Below the pieces are notes generated by a model. It ran no database searches, was not told the origin of the DNA, and saw only the letters and a list, made by a program, of their open reading frames with translations. From Novosphingobium sp. 32-60-15 (GTDB taxonomy: Bacteria; Pseudomonadota; Alphaproteobacteria; Sphingomonadales; Sphingomonadaceae), in contig NZ_NCEN01000001.1 in assembly GCF_002280675.1 (NCBI RefSeq), positions 62,001 through 126,000 on the forward strand: a stretch of 64,000 bases of DNA, given 5' to 3'. Positions within the stretch are counted from its first letter, which is position 1. Every line of letters starts with the position of its first letter. The position numbers were made by a program, and so were the translations under genes. This document shows, in pieces, positions 8,063 through 16,178 of the stretch.

Positions 8063-8935
8063 ATGACCGGTGGACTCCCGCCCGCGCAGCTTTCGCAAGG
8101 CCTCGATTTTGGTGGCAAGACCGTGCTGGTAACCGGCGGCGGGGTGGGCATTGGCCGCGCCATTGCCGAGGCGTTTGCCGGAGCGGGCGCGCAAGTGGTG
8201 ATCGCCGAGATTGATCCAGCCAATGCCGATGCCGCCGAACAGGCAATGCCCACCGCGCGGGTGATCCGTTGCGATGTGCGCCAGCGCGGAGTGGGCGCGA
8301 TGCTGGGTGAGCGGATCATGGCTGAAAGCGGCAAACTGGATGTGCTGGTCAACAATGTCGGCCACTTTGTTCACGCGCGACCCTTTGCGATGCTGGCCGA
8401 CGAAGAGGCCGAGGAAATCCTCGATACCAATCTGGGGCAATTGCTGCGGATGACGCGGGCGATGATCCCCTTGCTGCGGACGGCTGGAGCGGGATCGAGC
8501 ATCATCAACGTGACTTCGATCGAGGCACATCGCGGCATCCCTTATTGCAGCGTTTATGCAGCGGCGAAGTGGGCGGTAACGGGCTTTACCAAAAGCCTTG
8601 CGCTGGAGCTGGGGCCGGAAGGCATCCGCGTGAACGATATTGCGCCCGAGACGACCGATACGCCGCAACTGGCGCTGGATTACATGATCCCGCCCGCCAA
8701 CCGTGCGCATGAGGAACGCTGGATTCCGCTGGGCCGGTTTGGCCAGCCTGCCGATTGCGCGGGCGCGGCGCTCTATCTGGCCAGTCCGCTGGCATCATGG
8801 GTAACGGGGACGACGCTGCATGTCGATGGCGGGGCGCTGGCGGCAGCGGGCTGGTATCGCACGCCGCAGGGCGAATGGACCAATGTTCCGCTGATTTCGG
8901 GCAACGGGTTGGTCGTGCCCGGAACCGTGGCGTGA
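8063..8935 (+). CDS. Short-chain dehydrogenase/reductase (SDR)
   Basis: SDR of 290 residues. Features seen are the cofactor motif TGGGVGIG, an acidic residue after beta-2 (VVIAEIDPAN), which favours NAD, the motif NNVG, catalytic Ser in NVTSIEA and Tyr/Lys in YAAAKWAV. The C-terminus extends about 30 residues beyond the usual LHVDGG end. GAGAGGA lies upstream of the ATG at 8063. Its stop overlaps the next gene's GTG by 4 bp, which indicates coupled translation with the SnoaL-like protein. It is probably an alcohol dehydrogenase for a pathway intermediate. Confidence 0.9.
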   Translation: MTGGLPPAQLSQGLDFGGKTVLVTGGGVGIGRAIAEAFAGAGAQVVIAEIDPANADAAEQAMPTARVIRCDVRQRGVGAMLGERIMAESGKLDVLVNNVGHFVHARPFAMLADEEAEEILDTNLGQLLRMTRAMIPLLRTAGAGSSIINVTSIEAHRGIPYCSVYAAAKWAVTGFTKSLALELGPEGIRVNDIAPETTDTPQLALDYMIPPANRAHEERWIPLGRFGQPADCAGAALYLASPLASWVTGTTLHVDGGALAAAGWYRTPQGEWTNVPLISGNGLVVPGTVA

Positions 8936-9360
8936 GCGACGAGGCGGCGCTGCGGCGCACGGCAGAGCTCTATGCGCTGGGGGCGGACCGGCGCGACAAG
9001 GACCTGTGGCGGCAGGTGCTGGCCGATGATGTGGAAATGACGGGGCCGGGCTTTGCGATTGCGGGGCTGGAGGGCAACCTTGGTTCGATTGACGCGCTGG
9101 GGCAGATGTTCAAGGCCACGCGCCATGTGGTGCACGATCAGACGGTGCTGATTGATGGCGACGGGGCGCAGGGCGAAACCCGCTCTACTGCCGAACACCG
9201 GATGACGGGGCCTGATGGCGGCGATGTGCTGCTGGTGTGGGCGATCCGCTATCAGGACCAGTGGCGGCGCGAGGCGGGTGCCTGGAAATTCACGAAGCGG
9301 ACGCTGATCGTTGACTGGGAAGAGACGCGCCCGGTGCATGACGTGGGCGGCGGAAATTAA
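8932..9360 (+). CDS. SnoaL-like (NTF2-fold) protein
   Basis: 142 residues from a GTG start that overlaps the SDR stop (GTGA). The sequence has the NTF2/SnoaL fold pattern: helix (LRRTAELYALGADRRDKDLW), then VLADDVEMTGPG, a central conserved strand region and a WKFTKRTLIVDWEE C-terminal sheet. Family members include scytalone-dehydratase-like, ketosteroid-isomerase-like and bile-acid dehydratase-like enzymes, so a dehydratase or isomerase role in the pathway is reasonable. The specific reaction cannot be deduced. It is one of three such proteins in the island, with the others at 12068 and 14310. Confidence 0.75.
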   Translation: MSDEAALRRTAELYALGADRRDKDLWRQVLADDVEMTGPGFAIAGLEGNLGSIDALGQMFKATRHVVHDQTVLIDGDGAQGETRSTAEHRMTGPDGGDVLLVWAIRYQDQWRREAGAWKFTKRTLIVDWEETRPVHDVGGGN

Positions 9361-9372
9361 AGGACGATGCGG

Positions 9373-10275
9373 ATGAAAGTGCTTGTTGTTGGCGGGACCG
9401 GTGCGTTGGGTGGCCATGCGGCGCTGCATCTGGCGGCGCAGGGCCACGATGTGACGATTACCGGGCGCGGAACGGGTGCGCCTGCGGGCACGCCATTGAC
9501 CGCACTGGGTTTCATGCAGGGCGATTATGTGGCGGGCGACTTTACGCCAGAGCGGTTGCGCGGGTTTGACTGGGTGGTGTTTGCTGCCGGAAACGACCCG
9601 CGCCATGTGCCGGAGGGCGAGGACTTTGGCGCATGGCTGCACAAGGCCAATCATGTGGCGCTGCCTGCATTCTTTGCCGCCGCGCGCGAGGCGGGGGTGA
9701 AGCGCGCGGTACAGCTTGGCAGCTTTTATCCGCAGGCCGCGCCCGAACTGATGGCGGACAATATTTATATCCAGTCGCGGCTGGCAGCGTGCGAGGGAGC
9801 GCGGGCGCAGGGGCGGCCAGGCTTTGATGTGGTGAGCGTGAATGCGCCGTTCATGGTGGGCACGGTGCCGGGGCTGCCGTCGGCGATATTCGATCCTTAT
9901 GTGCAGTGGGCCAAGGGGCTGATCCCGATTGCGCACTATGCGCCGACGGGGGGCACGAACTTCATGTCGTTCCGGTCATTGTCGGAAGCGATTGAGGGTG
10001 CGCTGCTACGGGGGGAGCCGGGCAAGGCTTATCTGGTGGGGGATGAGAACCTTTCGTTCCGCGAATACTTCCAGCTGTTTTTCAAGGCGGTTGGTAGCGT
10101 CGTGACGGTGGAGGAGCGCGACGAGGAATTGCCGCTTCTGCCCGACATTGCCATTCCGCAAGGACGTGGCAATACGATTGCCTATGAACCCGATGCGGAT
10201 GAAACCGCGCTTCTGGGCTATCGCCGGAATGATGTGGCGGCGGCGGTGGCGGAAATCGCCGCGCAATTCGGGTAA
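9373..10275 (+). CDS. NAD(P)-binding epimerase/NmrA-like protein
   Basis: 300-residue extended-SDR-like protein. It has an N-terminal Rossmann motif VVGGTGALGGHAA and a following TGRG suggesting NADP. No clear Tyr-x3-Lys active pair is visible; SFYPQA is where the catalytic Ser-Tyr region would be. That makes it an atypical SDR, similar to NmrA or isoflavone-reductase-like proteins. The start at 9373 is preferred over ATG 9367 because AGGA then has proper spacing. It follows the SnoaL gene by 12 bp and precedes the esterase by 16 bp within one operon. It could be a reductase for a double bond or ketone, or a regulatory sensor of redox state. Confidence 0.7.
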   Translation: MKVLVVGGTGALGGHAALHLAAQGHDVTITGRGTGAPAGTPLTALGFMQGDYVAGDFTPERLRGFDWVVFAAGNDPRHVPEGEDFGAWLHKANHVALPAFFAAAREAGVKRAVQLGSFYPQAAPELMADNIYIQSRLAACEGARAQGRPGFDVVSVNAPFMVGTVPGLPSAIFDPYVQWAKGLIPIAHYAPTGGTNFMSFRSLSEAIEGALLRGEPGKAYLVGDENLSFREYFQLFFKAVGSVVTVEERDEELPLLPDIAIPQGRGNTIAYEPDADETALLGYRRNDVAAAVAEIAAQFG

Positions 10276-10291
10276 ACGGGAGAGACCGACG

Positions 10292-11218
10292 ATGACGCTT
10301 AACCCTCAAGTCGAAGCGCTGCTGGGCTATTTGGCGCAGATGCCGACGGTGGACTTTGCCACGATTACGCCTGAAGCCATGCGGGCGGCCAATGCGCTGA
10401 TGGCGATGGGGCCGCCGCCTGTGGTGGCACAGGTGCGCGATCTGCTGCTGGATCTGGCGGGGCGCGATATTGCGGCGCGGCTTTATGTGCCTGAAGACGC
10501 GGGCGATAATCCGCCGCTGGTGGTGTTCTATCATGGCGGGGGCTGGGTGATCGGCGATCTGGAATCGCATGATGCCACATCGCGCGCGCTGGCCCGTGCC
10601 AGTGGTGCGGCGGTGCTGTCTGTCGGTTACCGGCTGGCGCCGGAAGCGCCGTTTCCCGCGCCGCTGGATGATTGCTATGACGCGCTGGTGTGGGCGGTGG
10701 CCCATGCCGGGGAACTGGGCGTTGATGCGATGCGGCTTGCAGTTGCGGGCGATAGCGCAGGCGGCAATCTGGCGGCGGCGGTGGCGATCCGCGCGCGGGA
10801 TCAGGGCGGGCCGAAGCTGGCGCACCAGTTGCTGATCTATCCGGTGGCTGATGCCGATTTTACGCGCGCGTCCTATGTGGAAAATGGCGGGGGGGAATAT
10901 TTCCTGTCGACCGCGATGATGCAGTGGTTCTGGGCGCATTATGTGGGCGATCATGCCAATGCGCCGACGCTGGCAGCGGTGTTGCGGCATGATGATCTGG
11001 GCGGATTGCCATCGGCCACGGTGCTGGTGGCGCAATATGATCCGCTGCGCGATGAAGGCCGCGCTTATGCCGAGGCGCTGGCAGCGGCGGGTGTGGCGGT
11101 GGATATGGAAGAAGCGCCGGGGATGATCCACGGCTTCTTTTCGATGTTCGAGGCGGTGCCCGATGCCATGCCGTTTATCGAGCGGGCGGGGGCAAAATTG
11201 AAGGCTGCGCTTGGTTGA
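10292..11218 (+). CDS. Alpha/beta hydrolase, hormone-sensitive-lipase family esterase
   Basis: Serine esterase of 308 residues. HGGGW at 81-85 forms the oxyanion hole and GDSAG at 153-157 holds nucleophile Ser155. Asp in QYDPLRDEG and His in PGMIHGF complete the triad, all characteristic of family IV (HSL) esterases, which are usually about 300-320 residues. GGGAGAGA lies upstream of the ATG. It is the last gene of the 8.06-11.2 kb operon and is followed by a strong terminator hairpin. In context it may hydrolyse an ester or lactone made by the Baeyer-Villiger-type monooxygenase encoded at 12.8 kb, which is inference. Confidence 0.92.
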   Translation: MTLNPQVEALLGYLAQMPTVDFATITPEAMRAANALMAMGPPPVVAQVRDLLLDLAGRDIAARLYVPEDAGDNPPLVVFYHGGGWVIGDLESHDATSRALARASGAAVLSVGYRLAPEAPFPAPLDDCYDALVWAVAHAGELGVDAMRLAVAGDSAGGNLAAAVAIRARDQGGPKLAHQLLIYPVADADFTRASYVENGGGEYFLSTAMMQWFWAHYVGDHANAPTLAAVLRHDDLGGLPSATVLVAQYDPLRDEGRAYAEALAAAGVAVDMEEAPGMIHGFFSMFEAVPDAMPFIERAGAKLKAALG

Positions 11219-11225
11219 GATGGGG

Positions 11226-11257
11226 CACCCTCCCGCCATTGTTGTGGCGGGAGGGTG
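11226..11257. terminator. Bidirectional terminator hairpin
   Basis: A perfect 13-bp stem (CACCCTCCCGCCA / TGGCGGGAGGGTG) with a 6-nt loop lies between two convergent genes, the esterase and the minus-strand SDR. There is no long U-run on either side. Its position eight bases after one stop and seven before the other suggests termination from both directions. Confidence 0.75.
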
Positions 11258-11263
11258 AGGCGA

Positions 11264-12022
11264 TCAGCCTGCGGTTGCACCGCCATCGATGACCATCGCG
11301 TGGCCGGTAACGAAGCTGGCGGCAGGCGAGCAGAGCCAGACGACAGCCTCGGCGATTTCATCGGCGGTGCCCATGCGGCCCATCGGGGTCATGGAATCGA
11401 TCATCTTTTTCATATCGGGATTGGCGACCAGAGGCGCGGTCATCGGCGTTTCGATGACGCCGGGGCATACCGCATTCACGCGGATGCCGCCTTGTGCCCA
11501 GCGCAGTGCGCCGTGCCGCGCAAGGCCGACGACGCCGTGCTTTGCCGCAACGTAGGCGGGCTGTGCGCCATTGCCGACGATGCCGTTGATCGAGGCGGTG
11601 TTGACGATGGCGCCGCCGCCGCGCGCCAGCATCACTTCGGCTTCCTCGCGCATGCAGCGCATCACGCCCGACAGGTTGATGCCGATGTTGCGCTCCCAAA
11701 TGGCGTCATCGTATTCATCATCGCCCAGACGGTTCAGCCCGGCGTTGTTGAAGGCGCAATCGAGCCCGCCAAAGGTGGACACAGCGGCGGCAACCATCGC
11801 CCTTACCTCGTCAGACTTGCTGACATCGCAACGCTGGAAGGCGGCTTTGCCACCGGCGGCTTCGATCATGGCGACGGTTTGCGCGCCGCCTTCTTCGTTG
11901 ACATCGCTGACCAGTACGCTGGCGCCGGAGCGGGCGAAGACGAGGGCCGCAGCGCGTCCGATGCCGCCGCTTGCGCCGGTGACCAGCGCCACTTTTCCTT
12001 CGAGCCCGTAATTGATGGCCAT
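11264..12022 (-). CDS. Short-chain dehydrogenase/reductase (SDR)
   Basis: Classical SDR of 252 residues with TGASGGIG, an Asp after beta-2 (VLVSDVNEEGG) favouring NAD, NNAGLN, catalytic Ser in TASINGIVG and Tyr/Lys in YVAAKHGVV. The end MVIDGGATAG is typical. The start at 12022 is chosen for the AAGGAAAAA box upstream. It lies 45 bp downstream of the SnoaL-like gene on the same strand, so the two form a short operon divergent from the monooxygenase operon. It is an alcohol or ketone oxidoreductase of unknown substrate. Confidence 0.9.
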   Translation of the reverse strand: MAINYGLEGKVALVTGASGGIGRAAALVFARSGASVLVSDVNEEGGAQTVAMIEAAGGKAAFQRCDVSKSDEVRAMVAAAVSTFGGLDCAFNNAGLNRLGDDEYDDAIWERNIGINLSGVMRCMREEAEVMLARGGGAIVNTASINGIVGNGAQPAYVAAKHGVVGLARHGALRWAQGGIRVNAVCPGVIETPMTAPLVANPDMKKMIDSMTPMGRMGTADEIAEAVVWLCSPAASFVTGHAMVIDGGATAG

Positions 12023-12067
12023 GGGTCTTTTTCCTTTTTGAAAGATCGTTATCAATGGGGCGCGAGA

Positions 12068-12571
12068 TCAGGCGGCTGGAGGTTCGGCCAGCGCAAGCAC
12101 CGTGATGCTGCCATCTTCGGCTACTTGTTCGGTGATCATTGATGTGACGTGGCTGACTGTTTCGACAATCCACCAGCGGCCATCGCGGCGGGCATAGACA
12201 TCGTCATATTCCACGGCCAGCCGCACGATCTGGCGCGGGCCGGTGAGGATGGTGCGGAAATTGAGCGACCATTTGCCGGTGGCGGAATTTGCGCCGGTCA
12301 GCGCGATTTCCCAGTTGGTTGCGTGGTGAAGATCATAAACACCGCCATTGCAGGCCATTTGTTCATAGATGGCGACGAAGGCATCACGATCGGTAAATTC
12401 GGGAAAGTTTTCATAAGCGATGCGGATGGGGCCGGTGGCAAAGCAATCGCGCACGGCCTCGACCTGTTTGAGATCGCATGCCCGCAGATAGCGCGCCTTC
12501 AGTGCCCGGATCGCTTCCTTGTCTTCAAGCGCGGTAAGGCGTGCAGCAATATCCTCTAACGTGGCGGTCAT
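12068..12571 (-). CDS. SnoaL-like (SnoaL_4) protein
   Basis: 167-residue NTF2-fold protein. It begins with a coiled helix (LEDIAARLTALEDKEAIRAL) followed by ARYLRACD, the usual entry to SnoaL_4 or bile-acid 7-alpha-dehydratase-like domains, and ends with a sheet containing GRWWIVETVSHVTS. The start at 12571 is preceded by GGGAGAG. It is the first gene of a two-gene unit with the SDR. A dehydratase or isomerase role is possible but not shown. It is only distantly similar to the other two SnoaL proteins of the island. Confidence 0.72.
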   Translation of the reverse strand: MTATLEDIAARLTALEDKEAIRALKARYLRACDLKQVEAVRDCFATGPIRIAYENFPEFTDRDAFVAIYEQMACNGGVYDLHHATNWEIALTGANSATGKWSLNFRTILTGPRQIVRLAVEYDDVYARRDGRWWIVETVSHVTSMITEQVAEDGSITVLALAEPPAA

Positions 12572-12828
12572 AGCGCTCTCCCGATTGATTCGTGTTTTAT
12601 GCGGTATAAGCATCCGCAAATCGATGGCAAATTATGGATGTGGCATCGAAACGCGAAATTTTTTGGATGTTATCGTGCCGTCATCCGCTGATGTGCGGAG
12701 GATGCCACCGGTGTAGCGATGGCGCGCATAGTACCTTTGGGTGATGTGCCATCCGATTACCGATGCGATCACGGTGCCACACCAACCGGCCAGCAGACGC
12801 CGGATCGGGTTCAGAGGATACCGGTTTT
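12572..12828. promoter_or_regulatory. Divergent intergenic region with imperfect dyad
   Basis: 257 bp separate the minus-strand SnoaL gene and the plus-strand monooxygenase gene, so at least two promoters are expected. An imperfect inverted repeat around CATCCGC-TGATGT-GCGGA (about 12682-12704) and a weaker TGCGG...CCGCA pair near 12600 are possible operators. No regulator gene is adjacent, and no small gene is convincing here. Confidence 0.35.
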
Positions 12829-14313
12829 ATGACATCACCGAACACGCGCGCCTTGCGTTATGCCGTTGTGGGCGCAGGCATGGCAGGCATCCTTGCCGCG
12901 ATCAAGCTGAAGGAGCGCGGCGAGGACTTTACGGTTTTTGAAAAGGCGGCGAAAGTTGGCGGGACTTGGCGTGAGAACCGCTATCCGGGGCTTTCCTGTG
13001 ATGTGCCGGCGCATGCCTATACTTATACGTTTGAGCCTTACCCCGAATGGAAGGCCTATTATGCGACCGGGCCTGATGTTCAGGACTATTTCCAGTTCGT
13101 CACTGAAAAGTACGGCATAACGCCGTTCATCCGTTTCAACACCGAAGTGGCGGGGCTGGACTGGAGCGACAGCACCAGCAAATGGACCGTGACGCTGGGG
13201 GATGGCAGTTCCGAGACGTTCGATGTTGTGATTGCCGCATCGGGCGTTTTGCATCATCCCAATGTCCCCAGGATCGAAGGGCTTGAGAGTTTTGAAGGGC
13301 CAGCCTTCCACACTGCGCGCTGGGACGATGACGCGCCGATTGACGGGGCCAAAGTCGGCCTGATCGGTTCAGGATCAACCGGCATCCAGATTGTGACGGC
13401 TATCAACAAGCGGGTTGAAAAGCTTGTCCATTTCCAGCGTTCGCCGCAATGGGTCATGCCGGTGCCGTACTTCCAGTATAGCGATGAAGAGCGCGAGGCG
13501 TTCCGCCGCGATCCGGCCTTGATTGATGCGATCCGCTTTTCCGATGAATATATCGGCAATGTCCGCCGGTTTACCGATGCGATAACCGATATTGACGGCC
13601 CGCAGATGCAGATGATCGAAGACATCTGTCGCGACTATTTTGAACAATCCATCCGCGATCCCGAACTGAAGGAGAAGCTGCGCCCCAACTATCGTGCGGC
13701 GTGCAAGCGATTGATCTATTCGTGGTGCTATTACGATGAAGTGCAGCATCCCGCCGTGTTTGTTGAGACGGGCAAGATTGCACGCGTTGAACCCAAGGGC
13801 GTGCGCATGGCGGACGGTACGTTCCACGAACTGGATACGATGGTCCTTGCCACCGGTTTCCAGGCCGACAAGTTCATTCGGCCGGCCGGTGTGACGGGGC
13901 AGGGGGGCATGACGCTGGATGCGTTCTGGGCAGAGCGGCCGACAGCGCATTATGCCGTAACGCTGCCGCATTTTCCCAACTTCTTCATGCTGAACGGTCC
14001 GACCGGCCCCGTTGGCAACTTTTCATTGATAGACATCGCCGAGAGGCAATGGGACTATATCGACCAGTTGATTGACGTGCTGCGGGCGGGGGAAGCGGCG
14101 TCGGTGATGCCGACGGTTGAAGCCCATGCAGCTTATGAAGAACGCCGCATAGCGGCTGCAAAAACAACGATTTTCGGTTCCGGTTGCACCAGTTGGTATC
14201 TTGACCGGACAGGCGTTCCGGCAAGCTGGCCGTGGAGCTATGATGCATTTGCCGATGCGATGGCGCACCCGGTGATGACGGAATATGCATTCAAGGCCCC
14301 CGTTGCAGCATGA
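12829..14313 (+). CDS. Flavin-containing monooxygenase, Baeyer-Villiger type
   Basis: 494-residue class B flavoprotein monooxygenase. FAD-binding Rossmann motif GAGMAG is at 15-20, GGTW at 44-47, and the NADPH-binding motif GSGSTG at 180-185. Between them is the Baeyer-Villiger fingerprint F155-x-G-x3-H161-x3-W165-D166. Such enzymes insert an oxygen beside a ketone to give an ester or lactone. The call fits a pathway in which SDRs make ketones and the nearby HSL-type esterase opens esters. It heads an operon with SnoaL, AhpD-like and SDR genes, linked by short overlaps. The start at 12829 has only a distant AGAGGA; no better in-frame start is seen. Confidence 0.9.
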   Translation: MTSPNTRALRYAVVGAGMAGILAAIKLKERGEDFTVFEKAAKVGGTWRENRYPGLSCDVPAHAYTYTFEPYPEWKAYYATGPDVQDYFQFVTEKYGITPFIRFNTEVAGLDWSDSTSKWTVTLGDGSSETFDVVIAASGVLHHPNVPRIEGLESFEGPAFHTARWDDDAPIDGAKVGLIGSGSTGIQIVTAINKRVEKLVHFQRSPQWVMPVPYFQYSDEEREAFRRDPALIDAIRFSDEYIGNVRRFTDAITDIDGPQMQMIEDICRDYFEQSIRDPELKEKLRPNYRAACKRLIYSWCYYDEVQHPAVFVETGKIARVEPKGVRMADGTFHELDTMVLATGFQADKFIRPAGVTGQGGMTLDAFWAERPTAHYAVTLPHFPNFFMLNGPTGPVGNFSLIDIAERQWDYIDQLIDVLRAGEAASVMPTVEAHAAYEERRIAAAKTTIFGSGCTSWYLDRTGVPASWPWSYDAFADAMAHPVMTEYAFKAPVAA

Positions 14314-14828
14314 TGACCTTGCAGGAAATATCCGATCGCCTGGAGATACAGGATCTGTTCGCGCGTTACAGCTTTGCCATTGATGAGCGGGACTGGGACG
14401 TGCTGGACACGATTTTCACGCCCGATGCGCGGATCGATTATTCCGAAACCGGCGGGGCGAAAGGATCATTTCCGCAAATCAAGGCGTGGTTGCCGCGTGC
14501 GCTGGAGCAGTTTCCGGTGTTTCAGCACATGGTAGCAACCACCAAGCTGACGCTTGCGGGGGACCACGCGACAAGCCGGACGATCCTGTTCAACCCGATG
14601 GTCCACCGCAATGATGCGGGCGAGAACACAACGTTCTTTATCGGGCTGTGGTATCGTGACACACTGGTTCGCACAGGCGATGGTTGGCGCATCGCCGAAC
14701 GGTGCGAAGAATTGGGTTACACACACAATGTGCCACCAATTTCCCCGGTACCGGCGATTGGCGAAGCCCGAGAAACCGATAACAAAAATGTGAGAGGAGC
14801 CTTTGATGATCAAGATCTCGATTCCTGA
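14310..14828 (+). CDS. SnoaL-like (NTF2-fold) protein
   Basis: 172 residues. Its ATG overlaps the monooxygenase stop, which indicates translational coupling (a second ATG three bases later is also possible). The sequence begins LQEISDRLEIQDLFARYSFAID, the usual first helices of the SnoaL_4 type, then DWDVLDTIFTPDARIDY, and ends with a sheet at GDGWRIAERCEELGYTH. It may be a dehydratase, isomerase or ester-shifting enzyme acting on the monooxygenase product. The C-terminal 20 residues are hydrophilic and overlap the next gene by 23 bp. Confidence 0.74.
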   Translation: MMTLQEISDRLEIQDLFARYSFAIDERDWDVLDTIFTPDARIDYSETGGAKGSFPQIKAWLPRALEQFPVFQHMVATTKLTLAGDHATSRTILFNPMVHRNDAGENTTFFIGLWYRDTLVRTGDGWRIAERCEELGYTHNVPPISPVPAIGEARETDNKNVRGAFDDQDLDS

Positions 14829-15372
14829 CGAGCAGGCACATGATCCCTTCGGCTATGCATCGCGCAATCACGCGAGCGCGATCATGGCTGCTGCCGGTGG
14901 CTTTTCGCGTGCGGTCTATTGTGAATCGCAATTGTCCTTGCGTGAGTTTGAAGGCGCACGGATGCGCACGGCGCAGCTTAACGGTTGCGCGATCTGTCAG
15001 GATTTCCGGGCGGCGCGCGATGCGGGGCCGATGTATTCGGTGAATGGCGAAACGCCCGAACGGATGGTGACGGGCAATGGACCATCGCCTGATGAAGCGT
15101 TTTTTGATGCTGTTGCTGATTGGCAAACGGCGTCGGTCTTTTCGGAACGCGAGCGTCTGGCCATCGAATTTGCCGAACGGTTTGCGGTTGAGCCTAAAGT
15201 GTTGAGCACAGATGAAGGCTTCTGGCAGCGGATGCACGATCATTTCAGCGATGGCGAAATTGTCGATCTGGCGCATTGTACGGCGGCATGGATGGGGCTG
15301 GGCCGCGTGGCGCATGTGCTGGGCTTTGATAGTGTGTGCCTTGTCATGCCTGCGCATGAACCTGCTGAATGA
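14806..15372 (+). CDS. Carboxymuconolactone decarboxylase/AhpD-like protein
   Basis: 188-residue all-helical protein of the CMD/AhpD superfamily. The redox pair C61-A-I-C64 lies in a helix after MRTAQLNG, as in AhpD-type members with peroxidase-related thiol chemistry. A second helical half includes FSERERLAIEFAERF. The ATG at 14806 is preceded by GAGAGGAG, and the start lies inside the end of the SnoaL gene. Its role in the pathway may be decarboxylation, or protection from peroxide released by uncoupled oxygenases. The CxxC pair favours the second, with low certainty. Confidence 0.8.
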   Translation: MIKISIPDEQAHDPFGYASRNHASAIMAAAGGFSRAVYCESQLSLREFEGARMRTAQLNGCAICQDFRAARDAGPMYSVNGETPERMVTGNGPSPDEAFFDAVADWQTASVFSERERLAIEFAERFAVEPKVLSTDEGFWQRMHDHFSDGEIVDLAHCTAAWMGLGRVAHVLGFDSVCLVMPAHEPAE

Positions 15373-16145
15373 TGCAATACGGTCAACAGCTTGGCAATCC
15401 CGGAACGCCGGTGGTGATAACCGGCGGCGCTTCGGGCATTGGCCTTGCCAGCGGCCATGCCTTGGCCGCCGTCGGGCGGTCTGTCGCGCTGTGGGACATA
15501 AACGCAGCAGCGGTTGAGGACATGGCTGCGCAGATTGCAGCGCTGCATGGGGTTAAGGCAATCGGCCTTGCGATCGATCTGCGTGATCCGCAGGCCATCA
15601 TACCGGCCGCGTTGGCAACGCGCGTTGCGCTGGGCACAGTGGGCGGGATTGTCCACAGTGCGGGTACGGCCGTGCAAACCGGCATTGCAGGTGCAACGCC
15701 TGATGTGTTTGATGCAGGGATGGCTTTGCACGTCCGGGCGCTGCTGTCGTTGGCGCAGGCGTTTTCCGATGATCTGAAGGCCAATCCCGGTAGCGCGATT
15801 GTTGCGGTGGCGTCGATCAATGCGTGGTTCGGCAATGCCATGATCCCGATCTATAGCGCAGCAAAAGGTGCTGTGATTTCACTTGTCCGGTCAATGGCGG
15901 ACGAATTGGGGCGCGATGGCATTCGCATCAACGCGATCAGTCCCGGAATGATCGACACGCCGATTCTGGGGGAAATGCGCGACGGGATGGAGCAGCTTTA
16001 CGGTCCGCGCATTTTTGCGGGGCGGTTCGGCCAGCCTGAGGAAATCGGGCGGGTGGTGCGCTTCCTGCTTTCGCAGGAGGCGAGTTACATTACCGCAGCC
16101 GAGATCGTGGTGGATGGCGGGATAATGCATTCGCAGCGGCCATAG
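15369..16145 (+). CDS. Short-chain dehydrogenase/reductase (SDR)
   Basis: SDR of 258 residues whose ATG overlaps the stop of the AhpD-like gene by 4 bp. It has TGGASGIG, an Asp in ALWDINAAAV (NAD preference), a variant HSAGTA in place of NNAG, catalytic Ser in VASINAWFG and Tyr/Lys in YSAAKGAV. It is the last gene of the monooxygenase operon and converges with the acyl-CoA dehydrogenase gene. The replacement of NNAG by HSAG is a modest deviation shared by some active SDRs. Confidence 0.89.
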   Translation: MMQYGQQLGNPGTPVVITGGASGIGLASGHALAAVGRSVALWDINAAAVEDMAAQIAALHGVKAIGLAIDLRDPQAIIPAALATRVALGTVGGIVHSAGTAVQTGIAGATPDVFDAGMALHVRALLSLAQAFSDDLKANPGSAIVAVASINAWFGNAMIPIYSAAKGAVISLVRSMADELGRDGIRINAISPGMIDTPILGEMRDGMEQLYGPRIFAGRFGQPEEIGRVVRFLLSQEASYITAAEIVVDGGIMHSQRP

Positions 16146-16178
16146 GCTGCGAAGATAATCCCGCCCTTTCCTGTCGCA

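Noticed and set aside
7412..8710. Long minus-strand open frame with a repeating KTFVL peptide
   Set aside because: The repeat peptide is only the 15-bp tandem repeat read on the reverse strand; the rest lies antisense to the ferredoxin and SDR genes, and it has no ribosome-binding site or recognisable domain.
8773..9936. 387-residue minus-strand open frame
   Set aside because: It covers parts of three plus-strand genes with clear motifs and is a His/Arg-rich shadow typical of GC-rich DNA.
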